NCBI GenBank assembly: GCA_035222895.1
Contig: JAVYIG010000892.1
Location: 1 to 64,000, forward strand
Source of the DNA: Strongylocentrotus droebachiensis
Lineage: Eukaryota > Echinodermata > Echinoidea > Camarodonta > Strongylocentrotidae
Length of the DNA: 64,000 bases
Direction of reading: 5' to 3'
Part shown: one piece after another, positions 1-11,410 of the stretch
Numbering within the stretch: position 1 is the first letter of the stretch
Layout of the letters: each line of letters starts with the position of its first letter
The notes under the pieces: generated by a model
Database searches by the model: none
The model's input: the letters and a program-made list of their open reading frames with translations, nothing else
What the model was told of the DNA's origin: nothing
Position numbers and translations under genes: made by a program

Positions 1-416
1 CTTCTTACCAATCAGAAGGCCTCGGTTTTTTTCTCCAGGAAGTGCCGGTGGACATAAATGCGCCAAATGTGGTTCTCAAATTGCAAAAGATCTCAGTGGG
101 GGATCTACGGGGGGATTTAGGGGGTTTACCCCCCCCCCCCCTCCCCCTTGGGGCTGCCAAGTGAAAATGTGATGTGCATAGAAAACGCCATCATGTGTCC
201 AGACCCTCACAGTATCCGCATTGTCATTGGGTCAAACCCCACTTAAACTCTTACTTGATTTAAAAGACGTTATCATGCACTGCTTTTTAAGGTCTCCATT
301 GTGTTAGTATACAGATGCCAAGAAAAACATCACTTACGGGGTTCAAAATAGCAAAAAAATATTGCCTCGTCGCTACGCGGCTCGTGGACAAAGCTCGGCA
401 TCGTCATTGGGTCAAG

Positions 417-447
<31 letters not shown>

Positions 448-640
448 TTAATTGATTAAAAAGACGTTATCATGCACTGCTTTTTATGGTCTCCATTTAG
501 TAGATGCCAGGAAAACATCAATTACGGAGGTTCAAAATAGCAAAAACAACAAAATAGCCTCGCCGCTTCTCTGCATCGTCATTGGGTCAACTCCCGCCCC
601 CCCCCCCCCCCCCTTAGCAAAAAGCTAGTTCCGCTCCTGG
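1..640. repeat. C-rich dispersed repeat, at least two pieces
   Basis: The stretch contains several long C tracts and repeated blocks such as GTTATCATGCACTGCTTTTT and CATCGTCATTGGGTCAA. The same blocks occur at 35440-35922 inside an intron of the ZNFX1-like copy B, in the same order. Near the right end AGCTAGTTCCGCTCCTGGAT resembles the right end of the 35.4 kb copy. No convincing protein is encoded. It looks like a non-autonomous element present in two or three partial copies here. Confidence 0.6.
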
Positions 641-1336
641 ATCTCTTGGACGGGGGTAGAAGAAAGCAATTTTACGTCATAATTATTACTCCAGGAACTG
701 CCTGAAAATGCGCCTAATGTGGTTCTGAAATTGCAAATGCTTCCTACTCACGGAGGGGGTTCCGCACCAGCATTCCACGGTGTGACGACGAAATATACAG
801 TAGCGAAGTAGCGCGGGCGCGCGCGACGGATGACATTTTGTTCATTAGATTACTGTGGCCTACTAATAACCCAGATGACAAATAGAAACAGTATGATACT
901 CATGGGATCTTATAACCTGGATGATAAGAATATTATCTGGTACAGAAACTACTGGGCACTTTTAAGTAATTTTGTACAGTAGGTTAGCGTGTCGATATTT
1001 AGAATCAGGTGTGAAGTGAATCTATTCATATTGATTCATATTCATGTCATAAAAATGTTTTATTCACTTTTACCTATTCCCTTTCATAAATTTAAAGACT
1101 GATACAAACCGATTTTTAAATCAACGTTATACAAATGTGTCGCCATTTAAAAATATATATATTGACATATTTAGCTGTTACAGATATATTCATATTGCAA
1201 CGCATTATCATGCGTAAGAGAATAGCGGTCCAAATAGGCCTATGGAAAGAAAACATGCAAAGCAGTCTTTATTGAAGAAAGGTAGTGTATCCCTTTTCAG
1301 CAACGGTACTCACTCCTTCACGATTTTGTACTATAC
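641..1336 (-). other. Probable intron downstream of the copy A exon
   Basis: The part from about 1010 to 1336 is clearly related to the copy B intron (35316-36146): both share a block around TATTGATTCATATTCATGTC and a block around AACGCATTATCATGCGTAAG. The similarity fades near 985, about where copy B has its splice acceptor, and nothing resembling the helicase exon follows to the left edge. Either the helicase exon was lost or diverged here, or it lies beyond the window. No other gene is visible. Confidence 0.5.
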
Positions 1337-1832
1337 CTAGTATTTTCCTGTGTCCGATAGTCCTCTCTTCTAGATCTAGCTGCGTTCTGATCCACGTGGT
1401 CCCCTCTTTGGCAGCGGCCTCTACCCCGAACGCCTCGCTGTCCGTCGTGTTGCCTGTCGTAGCGCTGGCGGAATGGGCCTCCTCTGGTACCGTCTCTCTC
1501 GCCTCTAACTTCCCTTTCAGCTCCCCTATCTCCATCATTTCCCATTTTTCTCTCAACTTCTGTGTCACTTCCTCGTCTTTGGAGGTTTTCTCCCCTAAAT
1601 CTTTTAGCCATCATGGGGTCTCCTCTATCATGACTTCCTTCCCTCTTCTGTCTTCTCCACATAACGTTGTCTCGACACGTTGCAGCTCCTCTTCCTTGTC
1701 CTCTGGTCCCACCCCTTCGAAATCCTCTTCGTCTACCCCTCCCAAGGTCATCTCTCGAGTAAGGACGAGACGCAAAACGGCCTCCGTTGTCATCATCATC
1801 ATCACCCCACATCTTTGTCAACTTCCAGATAT
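1337..1832 (-). CDS. ZNFX1-like R/G/D-rich N-terminal exon, copy A (partial gene)
   Basis: An open frame of 164 codons runs between a likely acceptor (TACTCCAG before 1832) and a likely donor (ACTAG|GTATAG at 1337/1336). The product is rich in Arg, Gly and Asp: it starts near MWGDDDDDNGG, continues through RGRRRGFRRGG, and ends RTQENTR. The exon aligns end to end with 36147-37440 of copy B, and both the splice phases and the intron flanks match. It has a single REG-type repeat unit where copy B has seven. Such basic low-complexity N-termini are typical of ZNFX1 and probably contact RNA. No helicase exon is seen to the left, so this is either the 5' part of a gene leaving the window or a truncated duplicate. 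An in-frame ATG lies at about 1812. Confidence 0.55.
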
Positions 1833-2281
1833 CTGGAGTATACAGAGAAACATATGATTCTATAAGAACATATGGATTAGGTTTTATAACATATTTGATT
1901 TGATTTGAATTGAATTAATCTATTGGCTTATATATCAATTCAAACAAACATACCCATGCCCATTATTATGACATTGATACTACTTGTTTGGGCGTCCTCT
2001 GGAGGATGGCAGGATATGTGTTAAAGAGTGAGTGGAGCCGCTCTTTACAAATTGACTAAAATTGGCCTAAAATACTTCTTTTTATTTCAAGTTGACACTA
2101 TATTATTTATAGTATAGTATAGTATACAAGTATATACAAACCATCATGTGTGGATTTTTAGAGACATAGACAATCCAATTCGGAAGACATTCCAGAAATT
2201 GATCCATCAAGTGGAGCATATAGCCACTCCCTACATGAAACTCATGAGTTACATTCAATCATATCAGATAACATTGAGTCT
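1833..2281. other. Non-coding stretch, flank of copy A
   Basis: Up to about 1992 this matches the upstream flank of the copy B R-rich exon (37441-37565), for example ATTGGCTTAT and CAAACAAACATACC, so the duplication includes upstream intron or leader. Beyond that I see AT-rich DNA with no gene. Confidence 0.5.
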
Positions 2282-2620
2282 ATGCTACTCGACATGTTTA
2301 GTACAGTTGCAGTGCTTGATGCTATGTGCAAGAAAGTATACATCTTTACTGAGAAAATTATAAAAATTGAATCAAAGCTCGAATGTCTGGATACAAAGCT
2401 TTCGGATCTTGAGAATGGAACTGGTTTTCTAGAAACAGACATCAGTCAGAGGTTGAGAATGTAAAAGCAACTAAAGCAGATTATTGATATGTAAATGACC
2501 TGAGAAAGAACACCGCCGATCTAGTAAATAGAACTTAGAAGTAAGCAAAACAAAGTCATCATTCACGGCATACCAGCAGGAGTAAAAGATTCCGTAACCA
2601 AAGATCGCGCACAATAAATG
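2282..2620 (+). pseudogene. LINE ORF1-like coiled-coil relic
   Basis: The frame from 2282 reads a heptad-like coiled coil (IESKLECLDTKLSDLENG). After several stops it continues with a stretch ending KVIIHGIPAG, a pattern typical of the junction between coiled coil and RNA-binding domain in L1/Tx1-type LINE ORF1 proteins. Stops at 2462 and after break the frame. No RT follows; the fragment ends before the inverted-repeat element at 2692. Confidence 0.55.
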
Positions 2621-3368
2621 AGTCCCTAGTTTTTTTTACCAGAACCATCCACGTAGAGCGCTACGCTTCACTGATCCCGAGTCAATACTAAAGGGCTTTC
2701 ACACCGGGCCTTGCGTAGAGTTGCGTAGAGTTGCGTAGTGTTGAGTACCGACTACGCCGATCGTACGCAACCCTACTCCGATCCTACGCAACCATACGCC
2801 GGCCTACGTAACTGTACGCGGAAGGACGCAAATGGGTACGCGAGCTGGACGCAAAAAAATTAACATGTTTAATTTTTTTCGCGTACCTTCGGCGTAGACA
2901 CTATACGCAGAAAGTACGCAAGTCTACGCAACACTAAGCTACTGTACGCCATCCCTACGCAACACTACGCTACTGTACGCCGTCCCTACGCAATACAACG
3001 CTACTGTACGCCATCCCTACGCAACACTACGCTACCCTACGCCAGTCAGACCACAGCACACAAGACGATGCTGATGGTGAATGTTTATATGGGTTTATAT
3101 TTATTTATTTATTTCTGATCTTTTGACAGGGTAACCCATTCACCAGCAAGTAGTGGTCTTCCATGGGGCCCTGAATGAACATATTTACATCGTTTATAAC
3201 ATTTATACAGAACAGTTACAAAAATAATACTCGTTTGCAAAATAAACATATATCATTAACCTAGTAAGCAGTAATGTCAATAGGAAAATATTAATTAAGT
3301 CGCAATTATGTGAATAAGTCATGTAAATATTACAGAACATGCACGTAGTGTATGTACGGCTGAGCCAT

Positions 3369-3656
3369 TCACAAATTACAAGTTTGTTTAAACAATCTCT
3401 TAAATGAATTGACAGAGGAAGCCGTTCTCAACGAATTATCTAGCTTATTCCATTCAAATATGGAAGAAACAATTGGGCTACACTTATAACAATCAGTGTG
3501 AAATCTAGGCACACGTAAACATCCACTGTCTATTTGCCTTGTATGATGCTCATGTACATCATTAGGATTGATTAAGCCTACCTGAAGGTAAGAAGGTGCT
3601 AAGTTATGAACGCATTTATATATCATCATAACGCGACTTAACTCAAACCGCTTGTC
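3369..3656 (-). pseudogene. LINE RT C-terminal tail, separated by an insertion
   Basis: This frame reads MMIYKCVHNLAPSYL and ends SSVNSFKRLFKQTCNL, the typical C-terminal extension after the RT of CR1/jockey-group LINEs. Removing the 3659-4536 insertion with one TA brings it directly into the frame of the RT block that ends LKWMTL, so the two were one protein before the insertion. Confidence 0.75.
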
Positions 3657-3658
3657 TA

Positions 3659-4536
3659 TACAGTGCGTCCCAGAAAAAACGAGAAGTATCGATGTTTTAT
3701 CATAACTTAATCACAACCATAATTAATGAATGATACATATTTAGAAAGCTTAGAGTCTCTTCTTTCGGTTGATGCTACTCACGTGATGCATATTTCACGC
3801 ATGAGTGATTAAAAGCAATTTGAAGGAAGGAAACCAAAAAGTGATTTGGCGGGCGGTATCTGAACTTCAAAGAAAAATTCATATTTCTAGAAAGTTCATT
3901 TTCTGCCCTTTCATATGACACCTCAATCAAGAAAAATGAGTGAGGAATGACAAAGTTCTGTTTGTTTAAAGTAGTGCTTGCATTTCCATAATTTTATTAA
4001 ACGAATTCGTTTTCACTGGGTGCCTGCCGTAGCAAAAAGCAGATTTGACAAAAGACTTAACTCCGTTTCGTTGACAATCAGCCATGCATGAAGACTCTCG
4101 TCTACGGCTGATTGTCAACGAAACGGAGTTAAGTCTTTTGTTAATTTCGTTTATTGATACGGCAGGTAGCCAGTGAAAACGAATTCGTTTAATAAAATTA
4201 TGGAAATGCAAGCACTACTTTAAACAAACAGAACTTTGTCATTCCTCACTCATTTTTCCTGAATGAGGTGTCATATGAAAGGGCAGAAACTCAACTTTCT
4301 AGAAATGTGAATTTTTCTTCGAAATTCAGATACCGCCCGCCAAATGTCTTTTTGGTTTCCTTCCTTCAAATTGCTTTTAATCACTCATGCGTAAAATATG
4401 CATCATCTGAGTAGCATTACATGAAAGAGAAGACTCTAAGCTTTCCAAATATGTATCATTCATTAATTATAGTTGTGATTAAGTTATGATAGAACATCGA
4501 TACTTCTCGGTTTCGTTTTTTCTGGGACGCACTGTA
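3659..4536. mobile_element. Mariner/Tc1-like foldback MITE, near-complete palindrome
   Basis: The ends are TACAGTGCGTCCCAG and its complement, flanked by TA at 3657-3658 and 4537-4538. The two arms of roughly 420 bp are complementary almost to the centre near 4085-4105, so the whole element is one long hairpin. It encodes nothing. The TA duplication and the restored LINE frame on excision both define its limits. Related copies lie at 18916-19331 and 19351-19735. Confidence 0.85.
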
Positions 4537-4538
4537 TA

Positions 4539-5562
4539 GTGTCATCCATTTAAGACTTGTGAACAAATCAGCCGACGGTGTGTCATATGTCTTGTTCAAT
4601 ATTATTCTTGCGGCCCTCTTTTGAATTTTTGGAAGCATAGTTGTATGAGAATGAAATCGGTTCGACAATAAAACAGAGCAGTAATCTAATCGTGGCAACA
4701 CTAGACTGTTATAAAGTAACTTAAAGGATTTATGAGGCAAAAAACTCTTTGCTCTCTTTATCATGCTAATGTTTTTCTGGGTAAGTTTACTTACGTTTTC
4801 GATTTGCTTAGACCATTTCAATTCTTCATCTATCAAAAGTCCTAAGCATTTGGTGAATTGAACTCTTTTGATCAAATTGCCGTTTAATGAAATGGTGAAA
4901 GATTCAATTTTCTTGAGATTAACAGGAGAGCCTATTAACATGACACAAGTTTTGTCAGTGTTAAGAACAAGACGATTTCCCTTAATCCATGCCATGACTC
5001 TGTTTAACGCAACAGTTAATTTTTCTTCCACAACAGTTGCATCATTTGCACTGACGGTAAGTGTCGTATCGTCAGCATACATATCTATGATACCTTCAGG
5101 AGTACATTCAGGTAGACTATTAACATATATTGAAAATAAAAGGGGACCAAGAATTGAACCTTGTGGCACACCTAATTTGATGGTTGATGGATGCGACTTG
5201 GCTCCTTTGAATTGGGTCACTTGTTGTCGATCCCCTAAATATGATTTGAACCAATAAATAGTCCTAGTACTACAACCTATACAAGCTAGTTTATGTATAA
5301 GTAGCTCATGGTCAACAGTATCAAAAGCCTTACGAAGATCTATGAAGGCAACTCCAGAAATTTCTTTGTTATCAATATTCAACGACCATTGATTTACAAG
5401 TTTTGCAAGGGCAGTAGCTGTTGAATGTTTAGGTCTAAAACCAGACTGATTAGGGTGTAATAATTGATTCACGTCTAATAATTCACTGAGTTGTTGGTGG
5501 ACGGCCCTTTCTATAATTTTACTCACGATAGGTAATATTGAAATGGGGCGGTAATTATTCAA
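4539..5562 (-). pseudogene. LINE reverse transcriptase domain
   Basis: The frame holds canonical RT blocks: NNYRPISILP at the start, FRPKHSTATAL, AFIDLRKAFDTVDH (block A), GVPQGSILGPLLFSIYVN (block B) and the catalytic MYADDTTL (block C), then KCLGLLIDEELKW. The catalytic aspartates are present. The frame ends at LKWMTL where the mariner-like element begins. The upstream part is frameshifted, so the RT cannot be made as part of an intact protein. Confidence 0.9.
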
Positions 5563-5594
5563 AGAAGAAATATCTCCAGATTTGAATAATGGTA

Positions 5595-6296
5595 CTACCC
5601 GAGCCTTTTTCCATTCACAACTCCTGTAGACAGGGATTTGTTAATGATATCACAAAGAGACCCTGCGATAACATTCTTCGTCATCTTTAAAAGTTTACAG
5701 CTGATATGATCTTCACCAGTTGTTTTATCTATACTCAGATTATCAATCTGTTTCAATACAAAATCCTCAGTAATCAAATTCAAATTAAATTGCGAATGAG
5801 TTGGACCAATATTATTGTCCTCATCTACTCTCAGTTGAGACTTATTCCTTCGCAGGTCCTTTGTAATCTTAGTAGCATTAGAAATGAAAAAGTCATTAAA
5901 AGCTTCAGCAATTTTTGCATTGTCTGACACATTAGCACCATCAACATTTATGCTATTGGAAGATATAGGTAATGACTTAGGCACAAGGTTTCTCAAACAT
6001 CTCCACATTTGCTTACTATTGTTATGATTTTGCGAGATCTGGTCTGCATTTTATTCTCTTTTTCTTTTCCTCATAAAATGAATAACTGTATTCTTTAGAT
6101 ATTTGTAGGTGTCCCAAAGATCATCACTTTTGTTAGCTTTAGCAGCTTTGAGAACTTTATCACGTTCCGTCATAAGCTTAACAATCTCGTCAGATATCCA
6201 TGGACATGCCTTTTTTCTCATCCGCTTTTTACATACTGGTATGTGCTTGTTGATTATAATATTGATATAACCACATATCCCACGCAACATCAACAT
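5595..6296 (-). pseudogene. LINE linker between endonuclease and RT
   Basis: Two open pieces in one frame (6051-6296 and 5595-6008) read PWISDEIVKLMTERDKVLK and later IAEAFNDFFISNATKI and ITEDFVLKQIDNLSIDKTTG. These are the usual desert-region motifs before RT in CR1/jockey-like LINEs. A stop lies between the two pieces, and both are out of frame with the RT and the endonuclease. Confidence 0.75.
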
Positions 6297-6325
6297 TATC
6301 TATATCTTTTATGACCTGCTCCAGT

Positions 6326-7288
6326 TTAAATTCCACTAGGAATCTTTTGGAGGAACAACAACCAAGTACCAAGTAACGAAGGAGTACTTCTCAATTCACT
6401 GTAAAATTTCTCCTCGTCAAGATTTTTAAACGAGCGAAATTCTGCGTATTCAGATTTGTTATGGATCTTTGCACTAAAATCGCGAACCGTGTACACCAAA
6501 TAATGATCACTTATGCTAGTTTCAAATATTCCCCATTCATTGTAAAGTTCCTTGTCTGATATATACAAATATCAAATCAATTAAAGTAGAAGAGGTATTT
6601 GTAACTCTTGTGGCAGTATCAATTAGCTGACTTAGCCCGTACATATTTGTATAAACATTAACTTTTCAGCATTCAGATCAAGTTGGTGTGGCATACAATC
6701 ACAATTTAAATCACCTAAAATAATACAGCTCATATCTTCCGAGAGAGCAGAGTCCAAATTTCCGTCTAATTCTTCAAAGAAATCAACGTGAGAATTTGGA
6801 GGTCTGTAAAACTCTCCAACCAGGATGGGAGACTTATTTGGATAATGCAATTCAAACCAAAGGCATTCTAAAGTAGATGAAATCAAATCATCCCTTCTTT
6901 TATAATTGAACCTCTTGGACATATATACAGCCACACCACCACCATGTCTTGTACGGTCTCTACGTAATAAAATATAATCATCTATATACAATTCAGAATC
7001 ATCAATCATGGAGTCGCAAAATGTTTCATTTAAACCAATAACATCAAATGATGCATTTCTCAGAAGTAATCTAAGTTCGTCAATCTTAGCAACTAAGCTA
7101 TGAATATTCAAATGGGCAAATTTTAAGCCCCTGTTTCTAAACGGAGGAACTGAACCACCTTCCAACTGTTTAATGTTACTCTTATTCAGTTCATGAGATT
7201 GATCCTGAATATTATGATGTAGTATGCCAGTACCAGAGACAGAGTTTAACTGCATGTTGCCATGACGAGACGTAGATGCTCGCTCCAC
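6326..7288 (-). pseudogene. LINE APE-type endonuclease
   Basis: The frame reads LKFAHLNIHSLVAKIDEL, then FDVIGLNETFCDS, GGGVAVYMSK, VGEFYRPPNSHVDFF, IILGDLNCD and, after a stop near 6630, ISDHYLVYTV. These are the N, E, GDxN and SDH motifs of apurinic-like LINE endonucleases, so the active-site residues are preserved despite the break. It overlaps the upstream SGNH block by about 43 bp in another frame. Confidence 0.85.
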
Positions 7289-7850
7289 CCCTGTTGAGCT
7301 TTTGTCAGTGGAAACATTGGAAGAGCAGGTGCAGACTTTAGCCTCCCTCTCGGAGCACTCATCTCGAAATCCTGCGTTGAAGACCCAACAACTTCAGCGT
7401 AGGACGTTTGCTGAGAAGGTGTAGGTGGCCCTTGAGGTCGCTCAATAAAATGGCGTAGATTCGAGGCAAGAACAGCTTGTCCTGCCTTATTGATGTGGAC
7501 CCCATCTCTGCCAAGGTGCCTGTCACCTATGTTATCGTTGTCAACGAAACCCCATCTCCTTTCACGGGCAGCTCTTCTCAATCGCCCATTAACCCCATCG
7601 ACACTGCGCCTCTGGTGAACCGATTCCCATCTGCGGTGTATAACACCAGACAAGCATACATCACAGCCTTTTGCTGCGATCACGTCTGCTAATGCTATGA
7701 TGTCATCGGCGGTGGATGTACTACCATAGTACCATTACCTTTCGCCAAGTCATTTGACCCGACATGTAGAATGACGTCTCCTTTCGCCTTTACACCCTCA
7801 GTAGCCTTCTTAGAGGAGATATCAGCCACCGTTGCCCCTATATATGAACT
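7246..7850 (-). pseudogene. LINE ORF1 with SGNH-hydrolase (esterase-like) domain
   Basis: The upstream part reads GDVILHVGSNDLAKG (about 7745-7795), matching the GxND block. The downstream frame reads RHLGRDGVHINKAGQAVLA, matching the DxxH block of SGNH/GDSL hydrolases. Such domains are known in ORF1 of CR1-type LINEs, where they may aid membrane or lipid interaction. A stop near 7690-7720 breaks the reading frame. The 3' end runs into the endonuclease in a different frame. Confidence 0.7.
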
Positions 7851-7859
7851 GTGAATCAT

Positions 7860-9110
7860 AAGAACTCTTTAATCGGTGTTTCAGGGTGATGAAAGACTGT
7901 TATTCTTGCTGTGATTTTTAATTCATGATAACATGCATCTTGTGAATATGTTCATGTATAATAACATGTCAAAGTCCTGTTAAATTACACACTTTAATTT
8001 TCAGAGTGTCAGCAGGAGTTTATTGTCAATTTTTAGACTGTTTTTATCATTATGGTAATCATTACTTCGTGATTCAGAAGAACTAATGTAATTTGTGTTA
8101 GTTATTTCCATTTAAACTTCACGGTTTAAATTTCACAGTGTTATAGCAGGAGTTTAAAAGTCAGAGTTTTTTTCCGACAGTCATTATTACTGAAATTATA
8201 ACTTAATTTACGATCAAGTTATCCGGTAATTATGTTCATGTCTAATAACATGTAAACGAATTTTAAATGTCACAATTTTCTAACTGATTTTTATTAAAGT
8301 ATTCATTACCTCATGATAAAGTTGCGTAACAATATGCAAAAGTTTTTGTAAATCCAGAGTGTCAGCAGGAGTGTGCTTGATACACTTCTTGTTATACAAT
8401 TAGTGCATTAAAGTTGTAGTATTTACAAGAATACCAGTCATGTTAATTTCTTCCATATCTAGGTGAAATTTTCTTGATCGATTTCTTTTTCGAATAATCT
8501 CGCCCTTTTAGTAATTTGGTTTTGAAATCAGCATCAATGTTTTGTAATACTTGAATGTTTAATATTTTTGTTTACATGTGTGCGTTCTTACATTTATTTT
8601 TTTCATGAAGAAAAGGTGTTTCTTTGACTTTATTTTGTATTCTTAATATTACAAGGTATTTCTGACTGACATGTTTTGTTTTGTTATGGTTTATTCAATT
8701 TGTGATTTTTATATCTCAGGCTGTTGAAAAAAGGGGAAAAAAGAGAAGATTCACAAACGGATGCCTCACGCGAAATGTTATTATGTTTTGTGAAAATCTG
8801 TATGTATTTGTGTGGGTTTATTTGCTTGTGTGTACGTTTGTGGAACTGTTATTATGTTTGTAATATAATTTTGTTTGATTGTGGTCCTGTTTTTATGTTT
8901 TTAATATAAATTTGTTTGAATGTGGTCCTGTTTTTATGTTTGTAATATACTTTTGTTTGATTGAAATGAGGGCCGAGGGCCCAAACGACTGTAATTAAAA
9001 CAGCAGTGATGCGTTCTGAATAGCAGGCATCAGTGGATTGAGGGGCAGAACACTAGTTTATAAAGCGCCAATGACGACACTAGCAGCTCCTACGAGCGTC
9101 TATCGCATTT
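7860..9110. repeat. Diverged tandem repeats upstream of the LINE
   Basis: Between 7900 and 8400 a block containing CAGAGTGTCAGCAGGAGT recurs at intervals of roughly 170-200 bp. Between 8820 and 8970 a unit of about 47 bp containing TGTGGTCCTGTTTTTATG is repeated about three times. There is no credible gene. The stretch could be the 5' region of the LINE or internal sequence of the host DNA element. Confidence 0.5.
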
Positions 9111-9648
9111 TTAGACGGCGTTTTTGCACACAGTAAGCAACTCTACGCAACCGTAAGCAACTCTACGCCAGGCCTACGCAACCGTAAGCAACCCTACGCC
9201 TGGCCTACGCAAGCGTACGTAACCCTACGCCAATTGCATACGCCACCGTACGCCGGCCTACGCATAACCTACGCAGGGACTACACCGAAGCATCATTTTA
9301 GTCATGAATACGCAGCCTAACTTCGGCGTAGTCGGTACGCAACACTACGCAACTATACGCAGATCCGGTGTGAAAGGGGCTTAACTCATAGCCTGCCATG
9401 AGGCTGCATGCACGCTATTGTTATAGTGCCTTGTGCACGCTAGCAAGCCACTGCTCCTCTGCTTCTTGCATGTCTGCACGCATATGTAATAGCAGTTATT
9501 GTTTATGCCCATTGGACTGTGCCTTGTGTTTCGCACGCGCTATTGACAGTACCATCGCGTTAATCCAATTATCTCGTTATAAATTTGGCACTCGGGGGAT
9601 TTGTGGCCTGGCACAATAGGGATTAGCCCTTTGGCAGGATAAGAGTTA

Positions 9649-11410
9649 ATGCCCGCGTCACACTGTACCGAAGTTGACATAAGATGGACACACGATGAAG
9701 GAACATTCCAAATTCGGCTCTGATCGTAAACACATCGGGCCATATCGGGCCATTCGTGAGGGCATCTGAGGCAATCGTATGACTGCCGGTCGATTTTTTT
9801 TCAGGCTCCGGCAGCAGCTTCGTGAGCGGTGGCAAAATCTTTGGCGTGCCAAAATATTGCCCGAAGACCTTGCGAAGGTTCATATTCGTGTTGTATTCGT
9901 GAGTCCATGTTGCCCTTCGTAAGGCCATCGTGAGGGCATCTTGTCAAATCGTGTCATCTTCGTAATTACTTCGTGTGATCATCGGTGTCATCGGGCACTT
10001 ATCGCCTCACGAAGACAATACGAAGGAAACAAGAAGCTGCCCGAATGTCTTCGGAAGGCAACACGACTACGTGAAACCCTCGCAATGCCATCGTGAAGCC
10101 ATCGTATTATAGTACGATGACATCCAGATGGGACAACGGTGTCGCCGAAGACAGCCGAATTTAAGTAGCTCAAGCGTTTCCCATGTGTCATGGTAACGTG
10201 GACATATGTTGCAATAAGCTATATTTCTCGTATCTATACTGATTGTTTTTCAGATTCAATATATCATGTTATGCAATGTTTTATATTACATTATGTGTTT
10301 TTAATTTTGCTTGTAAACTATTGTTATTCGGCTTTTCATATCTATTCAGTGCCTCTTTTCAGGGGCAATAAATGCCCCTTTACACCTCTGACAATTTCCT
10401 TTTTAACAATGATACGTGCTCCTTTTCCTTTCTAATATAAGTGGCCTATCCCCTTTTCATTAATTCCTATTTTCAACTCTTATGAATGCCTCTATCAAAT
10501 TCTGATGGGTGCCCCAATTCAGTCGACAAATTCCCATTTACCATTCTCAAGTGCCTTTTTAATCCCTGGTGAGTGCTTCTTTTCAGGTATAAGAAATAGT
10601 GTCTTTTCCTTTTCGATAAGTGTCCCCTTTTCTTCTCTTTTCAAACGTGCCCCTAATTTAAAGTGACAATTAGGGCGATTTCTCCCAAAGCTCGCTCGCT
10701 ACACTCACTCCGCATTGATTTCATAGATTATATAATTATGTTACTTATAAGGTCTTTTTAATCTTCGGTTATGAGAATGTGAGTATAACCCCATCAGTAT
10801 TGGATTTAATTCGCTTTATAAGATGTAATTTTTTGCACTACGACCTCACAAATCTTAACATCTTTCCTCGCTCGCATATGAATATTCAGACCATCATACC
10901 CAACTGCAAAATATGATGCTTAAACAATATCTTGTATGATGAACAAAGAGAAATATATATTGAAAGCATCCATGTTAATGTAACCACAATGTATAGGGGT
11001 GCATGCCAATGTCTAACAAATTGTATATTTTCGATTTTCGATTTCCCTTTATAGGTGTAAGTGCCCTTTTTTGTTGATCCCATCCCCCAATTTGGAAGTC
11101 GCTCCGACGCCCCTGCTCTGAGCATCATTAATTTCCGATCAGCAATTGAATTTCCCACCGTCGGTCAAAGATTTTATACCATCACATGACGCCTTCGTGA
11201 CCTAGTTGGAACGCATCGTACTCTCAATACGACGTCGTGTAGCCATTGTGTGTCCTTCGTGTGGCCTGCGGGTACACTTCTTATTACAAATTCACATCTT
11301 CGTGTTGCCTTCGTGAGTGCATCGGGTGCCATCGTGTGACCCTATGTAGGCATCGTACTTGTTTCGGATTTTGGATTTATGTCAACTTCAGGACAGTGTG
11401 ATGCGGGCAT
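9649..11410. mobile_element. Inverted-repeat DNA element, non-autonomous
   Basis: The left end ATGCCCGCGTCACACTGT and the right end (reverse strand) ATGCCCGCATCACACTGT continue as inverted repeats through GAAGTTGACAT. TA flanks both ends (9647-9648 and 11411-11412). Short TTCGTGAGGCATCG-like motifs recur near both ends. No transposase is visible. A few small open frames inside are not supported as genes. Confidence 0.65.

Larger units (their letters stand above)
3098..7850 (-). mobile_element. Decayed LINE (CR1/L2/jockey-like) with SGNH ORF1, endonuclease and RT
   Basis: On the minus strand the order is: an SGNH-hydrolase-like domain (7246-7850), an APE-type endonuclease (about 6326-7288), a linker, reverse transcriptase (4539-5562), a C-terminal tail (3369-3656) and an AATAAATAAATAAATA-type 3' tail near 3098-3120. 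At least three frame changes and several stops separate the blocks, so the element is dead. A mariner-like element at 3659-4536 interrupts the RT tail. The SGNH-EN-RT order fits CR1-group LINEs. Exact clade assignment would need a phylogeny. Confidence 0.85.
2692..9381. mobile_element. Large inverted-repeat DNA element with TACGC-rich ends (PIF/Harbinger-like?)
   Basis: The left end AGGGCTTTCACACCGG and the right end (reverse strand) AGCCCCTTTCACACCGG form terminal inverted repeats. They are flanked by TAA at 2689-2691 and 9382-9384, a 3-bp duplication of the TWA type used by PIF/Harbinger elements. Both subterminal zones (2705-3050 and 9120-9365) are crowded with CTACGCAAC-like short repeats. 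No transposase is visible, so it is non-autonomous. Much of its length is a LINE (about 3098-7850) that appears to have inserted into it. The superfamily is inferred from the target duplication only. Confidence 0.65.

Noticed and set aside
1285..1857. Plus-strand open frame of 190 residues over copy A
   Set aside because: Shadow of the R/G/D-rich minus exon; no homology or signals of its own.
4868..5257. Plus-strand open frame of 129 residues
   Set aside because: Antisense shadow of the LINE reverse transcriptase.
9398..9619. Small Cys-rich open frame
   Set aside because: No signal peptide pattern, no splice support and no homology recognised; lies between two mobile elements.
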